Below, piece by piece: positions 35,739 through 46,677 of a stretch of 64,000 nt of DNA. Source of the DNA: CAWKDG01 sp963848355 (lineage in GTDB: Bacteria; Actinomycetota; Acidimicrobiia; Acidimicrobiales; UBA8190). Under the pieces are notes generated by a model that saw only the letters and a program-made list of their open reading frames with translations, was not told the origin of the DNA and searched no databases. A program made the position numbers and the translations under genes. The number at the start of each line of letters is the position of its first letter. The stretch's first letter is position 1. The stretch spans positions 17,859-81,858 of the forward strand of contig CAWKDG010000014.1 in the NCBI GenBank assembly GCA_963848355.1. Direction: 5' to 3'.

Positions 35739-36922
35739 GCGCGACGTCGTCGTCGTCGGCGGATGCGGTCACGTCGGGCTCCCCTCGGGCTGGCGTTCGC
35801 CGAGCGGGGCCTTGACGTAGGCCTCTTCGACGTCAACAAGCAGGCAGTTGCCGGAGTGATGTCGGGCAAATGCCCTTTCAGGAAGCGGGAGCAAAGGACG
35901 TCCTCACCCGACGTCGTCGGCAATCGCCTCACCGCCACCACCGACCCCCGAATCGTGGGGTCGGCCGAAAACGTCATCATCGTCATCGGCACGCCCAGTG
36001 GACGAACATCTCAATCCCGATCCGAATGTCGTGTCGAGCGCGGTCACGTCGACCTCGGCCCATATCTCACGAGACGGCCAGCTTCTGGTGTTGCGGTCGA
36101 CTCTGTTCCCCGGCACGACTGCTCTGGTCGAACGGGCAGTGGCCAGCCTGGGCAAGCAGCTGGAGGTCACCTTCTGCCCGGAGCGGATCGCCGAGGGTCA
36201 AGGCGATGACGGAGCTGTTCGAACTTCCTCAGATCGTGTCCGGTCGTTCCGAAGCGGTTCTGGAACGAGCGGAGAAGCTCTTCCGTAACCTGACGACGCA
36301 GATGGTGCGGCTCACGCCTGAAGAAGCCGAGCTGGCCAAACTCTTCACGAACACATGGCGGTATATCAAGTTCGCCACCGCAAATCAGCTGTTCATGATG
36401 GCCAACGACTTCGATCTCGACTACGAGCGCATCCGTTCAGCTCTGGCGTTCGAATATCCAAGGGCGGCCGATCTTCCGGGAGCAGGATTTGCTGCCGGGC
36501 CTTGCCTGTTGAAAGATACCATGCAGCTCGCGGCGTTCAACAACAACAATTTCGTCCTGGGCCATGCGGCCATGATGGTCAATGAAGGACTTCCTTTGTA
36601 CATGGTGTCGAGATTGGAGCGAGCGATTCGCCCTCGAAGATCTCGCTGTCGGCATCCTCGGTATGGCATTCAAAGGTGAGTCAGACGACACTCGCTCAAG
36701 CCTGAGCTACAAGCTCAAGCGGATCCTGCGATTTAAAGCACGCGAGGTTCTGTGCACGGATCCCTTCGTGTCCAGCGATCCGGATCTGCTTCCGCTCGAT
36801 GATGTGATCGCCGGTCCGATCTGCTCATCATCGCTGCACCACACTCGCCTACCGGAACCTGACGACGGCGGTACCAGTCATCGACATATGGGGGGCCGAC
36901 GAGAGAGGGACGCAGATTGTGA
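35728..36922 (+). pseudogene. nucleotide-sugar (UDP-ManNAc/UDP-Glc type) dehydrogenase, several frameshifts
   Basis: The start DVVVVGGCGHVGLPLGLAFAERGLDVGLFDVN is the Rossmann motif. Further pieces are VLRSTLFPGTTALVERAV, VTFCPERIAEGQ, ELPQIVSGRSEAVLERAEKLF, AELAKLFTNTWRYIKFATANQLFMMA, GAGFAAGPCLLKDTMQLAAF and VGILGMAFKGESDDTRSSLSYKLKRIL. The catalytic Cys is in AGPCLLKD. The product would be a UDP-uronic acid for the polysaccharide. Breaks lie near 35790, 35995, 36205, 36625 and 36810. A gutted partial copy is at 40455-40933. The end overlaps the next GTG start (GTGA). Confidence 0.82.
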
Positions 36923-37641
36923 AACCCAGGGTCTCGATCATCGTCACCGCTGTACAACGAAGGGGAAGAGCATCGTTCCGTACCTCGATCGGCTCCTCGA
37001 ATCGGTCACGCTGCCATGCGAGGTTCTCGTCGTCTACGACTCTCCCGATGACACCACCGCCCCTTGGGTGCGAGAAGTACGCACGAGCTGATGCCAGGGT
37101 CGTTCCCACCCTCAACACCTACGGTCGGGGTCCGGCTCGAGCAATCCGTTTCGGATTTGACCATGCACAGGCTGATGTGGTCGTCGTGACCATGGCGGAC
37201 GGATGCGACGACCCGATGCAGATCGATGCCCTCTGGTGCGACTCGTCGAACGTGGTGTGGTGGTTGCCGCAGCCTCGCGGTACATGCGCGGTGGCCAGCA
37301 GATCGGCGGTCCGGTCCTCAAGAGCACGTCTGTCGCGTCTGGCCGGTCTTTCATTGCACATGCTCACCCGGGTGGGAACACTGCGACGCCACCAACTCGT
37401 TCAAGGCCTACTCCGGCCGCCTTCGTCCGCGAGGTCGGAATCGAGTCCGACCACGGATTCGAGGTGGGTCTCGAGCTCGTCGCCAAGGCCCGCCGGCGCC
37501 GGCTGAGAGTGGCGGAGATCCCGACCATCTGGCTGGAGCGCAGCTTTGGTCAGTCCGAACTTCCGTCTGGCGCGATGGATCCCCAGCTATCTCCGGTGGT
37601 ATCTCTACGCCTTCGGTCCAAAGTGGGATTCGATGAACTAG
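36919..37641 (+). pseudogene. GT2 glycosyltransferase, many frameshifts
   Basis: Pieces in order: VKPRVSIIVT, VPYLDRLLESVTLPCEVLVVYDSPDDTTAPWV, VPTLNTYGRGPARAIRFGFDHAQADVVVVTMADGCDDPMQID, VVVAAASRYMRGGQQIGGPVLKS, LSRLAGLSLHMLTRVGT, and FVREVGIESDHGFEVGLELVAKARRRRLRVAEIPTIWLER. The end SYLRWYLYAFGPKWDSMN stops at 37641. This is the DPM1/GT2 fold, related to but distinct from the copy at 34808. At least five shifts in 700 bases suggest either poor sequence or decay. Confidence 0.75.
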
Positions 37642-37732
37642 ACTCTCACCGAGCGGACCGTCGATGAGTCCTTCGAGCAGCGATAGCAACCGCCGGGCGG
37701 CAGCCCTGAGGAACGGAAAAGGCGTGGGATAG

Positions 37733-38766
37733 ATGAGCAAGGTTCTGGTCAGCGGCTCCGCCGGTTTCATCGGTGGCTATGTCGTCGAGGAGCTGCTCGG
37801 ACGCGGGCACGAGTGTGGTCGGGCGTCGACAACCTGTCCAAGTACGGCCGCGTGGCGAAATCTTACGACGACAGCCCCGCTACAGGTTCGTGGAGGGAGA
37901 CTGCCGGGACGTCGGACCTGTTGACCAGGCTGGCCAGCGAATGTGATCACTTCATCGCCGGCGCCGCCATGATCGGCGGCATCTCGTATTTCCACACTTA
38001 CGCCTACGACCTGCTGGCAACCAACGAGCGGATCATCGCCGCGTCCTGCGATGCCGCCATTGCGGCACATAACGCCGGCTCCCTCGAGAAGGTCACCTTC
38101 CTCTCGTCGTCGATGGTCTTCGAATCGACCGACGAATGGCCCTCACTACGAAGGCCAGGAACGCCGGATTCCTCCGCCCCTGTCCTCATACGGATTTCAG
38201 AAGCTTGCCGTCGAGTACTTCGCCCGGGCGGCCAACGACCAGTATGGCCTTCCCTACACCCTCGTCCGGCCCTTCAACTGCGTCGGTATCGGAGAGAGCC
38301 GTGCCCTCGGACGATGTCGAGATCCTGTCAGGAAACGTCAAGCTGGCGATGAGCCATGTCGTGCCCGATCTGGTGCAGAAGGTACTTAAAGGCCAGGATC
38401 CTCTCCACATCCTCGGCGACGGCACTCAGGTTCGCCACTACACCTACGGCGGCGACGTGGCACGCGGCATCGTCGACGCCATGGAGCACAGCTCAGCTCG
38501 CAATGAAGATTTCAATATTTCGACGTCCGGATTCGACAAGCGGTGCTCGAGCTTGCTGAGTTGATTTGGCGTAAGATCAAGGGGCCGGATGTGCCGTTTC
38601 CGCCATGTGTCCGACCCGGGATTTGAACACGACGTCGCACGACGGATTCCGTCGACCGAGAAGGCAGAGCGCATGTTAGGATTTCGAGGCAACGACGACC
38701 CTCGATGAAATGCTCGACGAGGTGATTCCCTGGATCGCCAACGCGATCCAGGAGGGATCGATCTGA
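37733..38766 (+). pseudogene. NAD-dependent sugar epimerase/dehydratase, several frameshifts
   Basis: Starts MSKVLVSGSAGFIGGYVVEELLGRGHE (GxxGxxG). It continues with VDNLSKYGRVAKSY, AAMIGGISYFHTYAYDLLATNERI, VTFLSSSMVFEST, SYGFQKLAVEYFARAANDQYGLPYTLVRPFNCVGIGE (YxxxK), LHILGDGTQVRHYTYGGDVARGIVDAME, and an end TLDEMLDEVIPWIANAIQEGSI at 38766. It is a typical extended SDR acting on nucleotide sugars. Its C-terminal part recurs in the chimeric remnant at 40455-40933. Confidence 0.82.
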
Positions 38767-38910
38767 CTCAGGATGAAGGTGACGCCCTCTCCGCCGACAG
38801 CGGAGCCCATGAGCGGTAGCGTTAGTATCTCCCCTGCAGAAGCTGCCCCTTCTGCGGGTAACCGAAGGGCCCTCCTATCCAACGGCGACCTGATCGGGGA
38901 TGCACCGTCG

Positions 38911-40302
38911 GTGGGGTCGTGGTCGGGGCTGTTGTGATGGCCCTCTATCTCCTCTTTGTGATCCATTACTCGATTGACGCGATCTACTGGGACGAGTGGG
39001 GCGACGTACCGATCATTCACGCCGCGTTGCACTCGCAACTGACGTTTAGAGCTCTCTGGACGCAGCACAACGAGAACCGCATGCTCCTTCCCAATCTCGT
39101 CGTGATCGCCTCTGCCCTCGTACACAGCTACAATTCCAAGGCAATCATCCTCCTCGGTGCGCTGATCTTCGTTGCGAGTTACATAGTCTTCCTGGCTGTC
39201 GTGCGGATCTATCTGCGTCGACCACTCACGGCGATGCATGTTCTCTCGCTCGGCATTGTCTGGTTCAGCTTGGAGGACACCGAGAACTCGCTGTGGGCCT
39301 TTTAGCTTGCCTGGTACATGATCATTTTCTTCCTTGTCATTTTGATTCTCCTTTTGGTTAGACAGTGGGGACACCATCACCTCGTTCTCGCACTTGCAGT
39401 TCTCACCGCGGTTGCTGCCTCGTTCTCATCGTTGCAAGGCCTCATCTTGTGGCCGATAGGCCTGGTCTGCCTGCTGTGGGAACTCCCCAGGAGCCGCCGA
39501 CGCTACTTTGAGTGCATCGTCTGGATCATATTCTGCGCATTGACAACAACTGCCGCATATTTCTGGGGATACAACTATCGGGTCAATGGAGGTGGTGGCT
39601 CACCGGGATTCGCCTTGCGCCATCCAGTCGGAATGGTCAAATCTTTTCTTGCGGCTCTTGGCAATATCGTTCCCACTATGAATTCCGATCTCCCGGCACA
39701 TGAACTGCTCGGCACTCTGCTCCTCATGGTCGCCATATTTTCCGTCGACGGTTCTCTTTCGCGACCGAACCTCACAGGCCGGCAACGTGCTCCCGGTAGC
39801 GCTGATCATGTTCGGCGTGCTCTTCGACGGCTCAATCGTATTGGGCCGTCTCGGATTCGGAATCGTGGATGCGTTGTCGTCGCGCTATACGATGGCAAAC
39901 CTCCTCGTGTTAACCGGCATCGTCACTTTCGCCTGGGGACACATTCGATCGTCGAGACGTCAACGGGACCGCACAAGACGTCTCACAGCCGCTCGACGGA
40001 TCAGTTTCGCCATGCTGGCCGCATTCCTCGTGGTGCAGCTTGGCGCTGCGACCCGGTTTGGCATCGACAAAGGACGCACCACCCGTCAGAGCCGAATCAT
40101 GGATGCTCGAATTGTCGTGAATCTGGACAGGATCCCAACCATCGATAGCCAGCGATTCGTGGCTGCCTACGTCTATCCGAACCTCGCCGCGCTACGTCCA
40201 TTCCTTCAGGAGGCAGAGATGGACCACCTGAGCGTCTTCGCTCCCGAGCCATATCGCTTCTACCGTTCGGTCGGACCTCCTGCATCCGATCTAATTCCCT
40301 GA
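38911..40302 (+). pseudogene. polytopic membrane protein of the polysaccharide locus, internal stop and frameshift
   Basis: A multi-spanning protein. The first part (TM helix then WDEWGDVPIIHAALHSQLTFRALWTQHNENR) looks like a GT-C glycosyltransferase, with acidic residues in the first outside loop. An in-frame TAG at 39303 follows SLWAF, and the sequence continues in the same frame with LAWYMIIFFLVILILLL. A shift near 39765 leads to a last part ending at 40302 (FAPEPYRFYRSVGPPASDLIP). The N-terminus is uncertain because another shift probably lies near 38900. It could be a polymerase or a sugar transferase. Confidence 0.6.
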
Positions 40303-40454
40303 ATTAGGGCCGGCTCACACAGCCATCAGGTCCGGTCGGGCCAGCCCTGACCGACACCGTCGACATGGTCGAGCGGAGTTCGATCCCGAGAGTCCCGAGC
40401 TCGCTGGATCCTTAGCCGCGGTACAGCGGCTTGAGCTCGGATGTCGTTCTGGTC

Positions 40455-40933
40455 TCATCTTCCTCGTCGACCTCGACTACGAGCACATCGCTCAGCAACG
40501 GCGAACTTTGGTGCAGGGCCCTGGCTGCTGAAAGGTACGATGCAGCTCACCGCATTCAGTAACCTCGTCTTGGCTCTGCGGCCATGACGATCAATGAAAG
40601 GGCCCCCTCTGTATATGATCGCCGAAGATCTCACGGTCGGCATTCTCGACGCTATGGAACACCCTCCCGCTCGCAACGAGACATTCAATGCCATGACGCC
40701 GAACTCGAAGAGCAGGCTCGAACTTGCTCCGTTGATCTGGGACAAGGTCAAAGGACTGATTGGTCCATTTCCTACGTCACGAAGCCGGGTTCAAGCACTA
40801 CGTCGCTTGGCGTACCCCGTCGACTGCCAAGGCGGAACGAGTCTTGGGATTCAGAGCAACGATGACCCTTGATGAAATGCGCGACGAGGTGATCCCCTGG
40901 ATCACCAACGCGATCGAGGAGGGATTGACCTGA
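40455..40933 (+). pseudogene. chimeric remnant: dehydrogenase fragment joined to epimerase C-terminus
   Basis: The left part matches the dehydrogenase at 36410-36655: DLDYEHI, GPWLLKGTMQLTAF, MTINE..GPPLYMI, then EDLTVGIL. Right after this it switches to the epimerase C-terminus: DAMEHPPARNETFNAMT, LAPLIWDKVKG, and TLDEMRDEVIPWITNAIEEGLT ending at TGA 40933, matching 38470-38766. The joint lies in a short stretch (GGCAT-x-x-TCG) shared by both parent genes, so a recombination or deletion between duplicated gene sets made it. It is not functional. Confidence 0.8.
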
Positions 40934-41030
40934 TCATTCGTGAGCTCGCCCAGCGGATCGGTTGGTCGCCAGTCACTGATGGTGGTCGTCTCACGATAGC
41001 GGGAACCTCGATGAGGTCTGCAATTCAGCC

Positions 41031-43113
41031 ATGACCCTCACCTACGATTCGCGTCATCCATCCGGGTCGTCTTCCACGATCTCGGCCCGAAATAGACGAC
41101 TTCGGGCATTTCGTCCCGACATCGAAGGTCTACGCGCCATTGCTGTCGTCGCCGTCGTGCTCGACCATTCGGGGCTTGCAGTCCACGGTGGCTACATCGG
41201 GGTGGACGTCTTCTACGTCATCTCCGGATTCCTCATCACCAGCCACCTCTACGGCGAGCTTTCCAGTTCCGGGCACATTTCCATCACCCGCTTCTATGCC
41301 CGTCGGGTTCGTCGTATCCTCCCTGCGGCTACCGTCGTCATCGTTGCGACACTATTAGCTGCGTGGCGGTGGGTCGCGCCTCTTGACATTCGCTCAGTGG
41401 GCTTTGATGCCATCACGGCTGCGCTCTTTGGTATCAACTACCGGATTGCCGAGATGGGGACCAACTACTTTGCCGGGACCTCACCCTCTCCATTCCAACA
41501 GTACTGGTCCCTCGCGATTGAAGAACAGTTCTACGCGCTATGGCCGCTCATGCTTGTCGCGGTTACATCACTGACTCGGCGTCTGCTTTCGAGTCGACGC
41601 TCGATCTCGGTATTCCTCGTCATCGTGATAGCCGCATCGCTCTTCTTCTCGATCACATTGACAAAGACATCACCATCGTGGGCGTACTTCGGTCTCCAAA
41701 CCCGCGCCTGGGAGCTGGCCCTGGGAGCCTTCGTTGCCATCAACACGGAGGGTCTTGCCCGCGCTCTGCGACCGGTGGCACGACCCTTATCGTGGTTGGG
41801 TCTCGTCGGGATTATCGTCGCCGCGTTCTCTTTCAACGGATCCACACCTTATCCGGGCATAGCAGTCACGCTTCCGGTTTTAGGGGCCGCCCTCCTGATC
41901 GCCGCTGGCTGTGCGGCGCCTCGCCGAGGCGCAGAGGCCGTTCTGAGAATCCGGCCACTGCAATATATCGGAAGGATCTCGTACTCCTGGTATCTATGGC
42001 ATTGGCCGGTACTCATCTTCCTACCCGCCTTCCTCGGCCACGCCGCCACTACGGGAGAGATCGTGCTCGCGCTTGCCGTTTCCTTCGCATTGGCGTCAGC
42101 CAGCTACGTCGTGGTTGAACAACCATTTCGTCGGAACCAGCTTCTTGTGACCGAGCCCAAGCGTGGACTGTTCCTCGGGGCAGGCCTTATCAGCATTTCG
42201 ACGATCAGCGCCGTCTTGTTGATGCTCATGGTTGTGTCACCTGCAGGGACCGGTGCATCGGCAAGTCCGACAGCGTCGGTCACTCACAACGTGGCGCTCG
42301 CCACACGACTCCGCCTCCTCCCAGCAGATCTCTCACCACCCCTAGCCGCAGTGCCGAGTGCCTCCCCCTATAAGTGCATAGCCCCTCTATCGGGTGATTC
42401 GTTCGTGGCTGAAGGGGGGTGGACCCCGGTATGCACGCTCGGTGATCGCAGATCCACGCACACCGTTGTCCTGTTCGGTGACTCTCACAGCGTGGCGGTG
42501 GACGCGACCTCTTGCTGCCATCGCGGCCGAGCGCGGCTGGAAGCTCATGACCCTCTCGAAGGCGGCGTGTCCGATCGATACCAACAACTTTGCGGCCAAC
42601 AACAAGCTCTACGCGCCGGACATTACTCATTGCGCCCCATGGCGCTCTGCCGCCTTCGCCCGTCTATCCAAGGTCAAACCAGCACTCGTCGTCGTGTCGT
42701 CCCGGACCTACACCTTCGCTACACCAAGGGTATTGACGCGGACGATTGCCAAGCTGAAGGATGACGGGTCGCAGGTTGTCTGGCTGGAGGACACACCGAT
42801 ACCGGGCTCCGATATCCCTTCCTGCTTATCGGAACATCCCAACGACGTGCAGCGCTGCAGCTTCAGCCGGGCGGCCGGTCTCGACGACCCAAAGCTTCGA
42901 AGCGCTCTCAATAACACGGCGGCCCGAGATGGGGCCACCGTCATCGACACAACACCGTGGTTGTGCACTCTCAGAGTTTGCCCGTCAGTTATCTCCAACA
43001 CCGCTGTCTACTTCGATGACAGCCACCTCGCGAACGCTTACGCACTCAAGCTCACGCCCGAGCTCGCCGCAGCCCTGGCCGCTGTAATGCCAAACGAGCG
43101 GCCCTCGCATTGA
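41031..43113 (+). pseudogene. acyltransferase-3 / SGNH O-acetyltransferase, one frameshift
   Basis: About 690 residues when joined. The N-terminal acyltransferase-3 domain has FRPDIEGLRAIAVVAVVLDHSGL (essential His region), GGYIGVDVFYVISGFLIT, FYARRVRRILPA, YWSLAIEEQFYALWPL and about ten membrane helices to residue 400. The C-terminal SGNH domain has VVLFGDSHSV (nucleophile Ser) and FDDSHLAN (Asp/His). The frame shifts near 42508. The OafA/WecH type O-acetylates cell-surface polysaccharides, which fits this locus. Confidence 0.9.
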
Positions 43114-43167
43114 AGACTGCGACCGCGTAGATTGTCTTCGAATGCGCGATGACATGCTCGCTTGAAG

Positions 43168-44539
43168 CTACGGAAAGTCGGGCAATCGCGTCATCTCCGA
43201 ATCGCCATGCACCACCTTCACGCCGTTATCCAGATCCTGGACCTCAACGGGTTCCCTCCTCGACCTCTTTCGGAAGAGATCCATCCCCGGAGGCAGCCAG
43301 AATGCGAAGTTAGGACTATCGGTCTCCGCAGTGACAAGGAGCAACAGGACACTCACCGTAACGATGGGATAGACCACCGTCGGCCATTGACCGAGCGGGG
43401 GCGACGACAATGACAATCCCCCGGCCAGGAACGCAAAACCGGCACTGCGTCGTGTTGACCGCAAGACCGCCCACACGATCAGTGGCAAGAAGGTCAGGAG
43501 GAGTACATCCATGCGATGGGCAACGTAGCCACCACCGCCCATCCGACTGGCCCAGAACAGATCCCGCCGGGCGATAGCAACCAGACAGATAATCACTCCG
43601 ATGATGGCAAGCATGGCGATGTCGGGAAGGCCCCAAGACCAGCCCAGATCAGGAGGGACGCATTGTCCCCCCGGTTCGCGTCGCATTTACGGCGGCGACT
43701 CCCGCTTTGAAGTAGTGATTCCAGACGTGGTGATCGAAGGCCACGGGGACGAGCGCGGTGAGGCCATACCACAGAGCCGTCCATCCGACGGCACGTCGAC
43801 GTCCGGACAGCACAAAAGGCACAACGAGAAGGAGCCCCGACGCCTTCGGGACCGCCGCCAACGAGATACCGATTCCGGCGATGATCGGACTGTTGCGCCA
43901 GCGGTAGCTAATAGCGATGCCCAGGCCGACGATCGGGACGACATTCCCGATGCCGTATGCACCCGGAAAAGTCAGTCCGGATCGCGATCCCGAGCGGGAT
44001 TGCGTACGAGAGCCGCATACCGGCACGCGGGCGGTGCCAATAAGCACGAAGATCATCGCAAGTTCCATGCCGCCGAGCACGACGGGATAGCTGAACAACA
44101 CGGTCGGAAGTACCAGGGTGAGAACGGTCGGAGGGTGAGGATTTGCTGTCTCAACTGGCCAGCTGAGGCCGATCGTGTGGAGGAGTTGGGCGGTTATGCC
44201 ATAGGGATCGCCGCCATGGATTAGGGCGTGTGCGCTTACATAATCGATCAGTAGGTCACCGGGATCGCCACGCCCGATAAGCTCACGAAAAACCGCATTG
44301 AGTCCGCCGGAACTCGGGGTGTTCTGTTGCGCTTCGTTCAGCAACGTGACGTGGTGGCCGACGAATAGCAGCACCATCAGGACTACGACATAGATGATCA
44401 CGACCGTAATAGCACCGAGAGCTGCCGACGATCCGGGATGACGAAGCCGAAACTCTCGCGCCGTGCCGTTCGCTTCGGAGCCAGCGATGCTTCGGGCGCC
44501 ACTGGAGTACGCCCGCGTCGGGCCCGCTGTCTTCGCCAC
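43168..44539 (-). pseudogene. GT87-like (DUF2029) polyprenyl-phosphate-mannose-dependent transferase, frameshifted
   Basis: Multi-spanning GT-C protein. The N-terminal part has a membrane helix, the loop GRGDPGDLLIDYVSAHALIHGGDPYG (acidic, GT-C-like) and NPHPPTVLTLVLPTVLFSY, a pattern typical of GT87. The frame breaks near 43685, and the rest (IAMLAIIGVIICLVAIARRDLFWAS and MDVLLLTFLPLIVWAVL) continues to 43168. It converges with the acyltransferase gene, 54 bases apart. It probably adds sugars from polyprenyl donors outside the membrane. Confidence 0.7.
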
Positions 44540-44622
44540 GCTGTGACGCTAGCTTTCTTTCTTGCCCTTGTCCGGGGATAGGGCCCGGCAGGACAGCAGT
44601 CGGTTCGACCCCTTCGGCCGGA

Positions 44623-46362
44623 TCACGGGTTCACTTTTCCCTCTTGGCCAACCAGGACGATCGAGCTCCTGGCTCCACTTAAACTAATAGTGCAGGACGA
44701 CCGACGGTGACACCGCGTACACCTCGACCGACGCATTCGAAATACCAACGGATCGTCCCGAGGAACGGGAGTGTTCGTCTGCTCGACGGCTATTCTCCAG
44801 CGATCCCTCGCCTCTGCTGGTGAGCAAATGTACTGACTGGTGACCACAAATTGCCAGGCGGCATTGGCAATGCAGGGTTGGTAATCCTCCCTGGAAGCGG
44901 CTATGAGAATCCCCACGGCGTCCGGCCAATCCGCAACGACCGCTCCATCGTTGCCCAAAGACAATGCAACTCCCCTGCCGTCGCGAAGGGGGGAGTCGTG
45001 AATGGCGGCGGCAATACGAGGAAGGGAGGGTTCGCCCCAGTATGTATTAAGAGTACTGGTCTGAGTTGCAAATACCGCAAGTCCCACGCCAGCACAAAGA
45101 ATGAAAGCGGCCAGACTTGCCCGTTGCATCCCGCGACGCGCGGTTCGGCTGCCCCGCAGATCGCTGAGCCGACCGAGCGCTTCCATGAGGACAGTTGTCA
45201 CGATCGCGGCAGGAATGGAGTAATAAAAATATCCCGTGTAGGCGAGATTGAGCAGATCGACGCCCTTATACGCATAGAGCGCGACCTCCAGAGTCATCAC
45301 AATGACGCTCACAAGCACGCCAAAGACGAACAACCGCCGAGTTCGATTTGAATCTGTTACTGCCAGCGCAGTTCCGCCCAACCCGGCCAGCATGACCAGT
45401 GCGATCCCGACGCTACCTCCTGGCCAGAAGCCCTTGACATAAGAAACCACCTGTCTTAGGGAATGTTCATTCTCATTGGAGTTCGAATGGAGATAATGCC
45501 AGTACAGGCCGAACTGTCCAGGCCAGTGCAGGATGAGGTTCACTGCAATTGGCACGGCGAACAAGAACACGATGACGGCACTGGCGAGGAATAATTTCTT
45601 TGCAGATCGCAATTGAGCAGCGTAACTATGCCATGGCCGATGAAGTAGCAACCAGGCCATCGCGACCAAGACAACGTAGATACCCGTGATCCCGATGAAT
45701 GCGACGTGGCCGTGAACGAGTAGAACGACGGCAAAGGTGAAGATCGGGAGGTCCTGAAACGCACCCAGGGCAACCGAGACGCCGGACAGCGTCACCAAGA
45801 GAAACGGAGCGGCATAGATGTACGGCATCCACGCCGATGTCCACGACAAGGTGCCACCAGTCATGAGCACGATTACCGCAACAGCTAACACGGCGATCGA
45901 CCACGACTGCGTGTGCCGCGCGATCACGCGGGCGGTCAACGCGAGGATCGCGCAGTTCAGCAGAAAGACTGCAATCAGTTGTCCGTTGAAGGGGGCAGGA
46001 ACGGCGTGAAGAAAGGAGTAGAACACCTCCTGGCCAAAGGACAGGATGTAAAGAAATGCTGGTCCCGGATGGTTGAACCCTTCACGAGAGTAGTTTCCGA
46101 CTAGGAGCTGAAAGTGAACCGCTTGGTTGACCAGTATCGAGTTGGCAGCCTCATCGCCCTGTTCGCGAATCGGAACCGAGAAGACTGCATGGTTCCGAAT
46201 GCAGAGGATGGCCATGGCTAAAGCGATCACGCCGAAGAGCTTGAGCCCGGACCGAGATCCAAGCTCGTATTTGCTGATAGCCGCGCAAGAGGGTCCAGCG
46301 GGCTTTGGACCATCGAAATCGTGGAGCGAACCCATTTCGACCAGATCGACCGCGTCAGTCAT
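44623..46362 (-). CDS. multi-spanning GT-C-like membrane protein
   Basis: 579 residues with about 11 membrane helices. The first outside loop has REQGDEAANSILVNQAVHFQLLVGNYSREGFNHPGPAFLYILS, with acidic and His residues where GT39/GT-C enzymes place their catalytic Asp/Glu. A soluble domain of about 150 residues at the C-terminus (YWGEPSLPRIAAAIHDSPL) is typical of the group. The final 30 residues are Arg/Cys-rich and unlikely; a shift near 44720 would give the more natural end NASVEVYAVSPSVVLHY at 44684. Confidence 0.7.
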   Translation of the reverse strand: MTDAVDLVEMGSLHDFDGPKPAGPSCAAISKYELGSRSGLKLFGVIALAMAILCIRNHAVFSVPIREQGDEAANSILVNQAVHFQLLVGNYSREGFNHPGPAFLYILSFGQEVFYSFLHAVPAPFNGQLIAVFLLNCAILALTARVIARHTQSWSIAVLAVAVIVLMTGGTLSWTSAWMPYIYAAPFLLVTLSGVSVALGAFQDLPIFTFAVVLLVHGHVAFIGITGIYVVLVAMAWLLLHRPWHSYAAQLRSAKKLFLASAVIVFLFAVPIAVNLILHWPGQFGLYWHYLHSNSNENEHSLRQVVSYVKGFWPGGSVGIALVMLAGLGGTALAVTDSNRTRRLFVFGVLVSVIVMTLEVALYAYKGVDLLNLAYTGYFYYSIPAAIVTTVLMEALGRLSDLRGSRTARRGMQRASLAAFILCAGVGLAVFATQTSTLNTYWGEPSLPRIAAAIHDSPLRDGRGVALSLGNDGAVVADWPDAVGILIAASREDYQPCIANAAWQFVVTSQYICSPAEARDRWRIAVEQTNTPVPRDDPLVFRMRRSRCTRCHRRSSCTISLSGARSSIVLVGQEGKVNP

Positions 46363-46677
46363 GGCGAAATCGAGCTACTCGATGGTCACGTCGTGTGGAT
46401 GAACGCTGCTCTCGAGGGTGGGATGACCGTTTCGTCTGAAAGCCCCGCCCACCCTTCCACCAAAACATGGTCCGACGCTGTACCTTCCCTGAGGTCAACG
46501 GGCTTTTGACGGGAAATCGAAACGGGTCACCCATTCTCCCGTTCATCACGTCGGCGAGTTTACCGAATTCTGCGAACGAGCCCGGGAGCTGGAGCCACCA
46601 CGAGACCGGAACCAAGCGTTAGTCTCGGCTGGTCTGAACCCCTCCATTGCTCTTCGGCCTCGTTACCGTTCAGGCGC
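46363..46677. other. non-coding gap between two minus-strand glycan genes
   Basis: About 315 bases with no supported gene. It should carry the promoter of the GT-C-like gene at 44623-46362. I see no clear hairpin or repeat. Confidence 0.4.

Noticed and set aside
36919..37641. Natural fusion of the sugar dehydrogenase with the GT2 enzyme
   Set aside because: One frame runs through the junction, but a GTGA stop-start overlap in the neighbouring frame is more natural, and the area is full of frameshifts.
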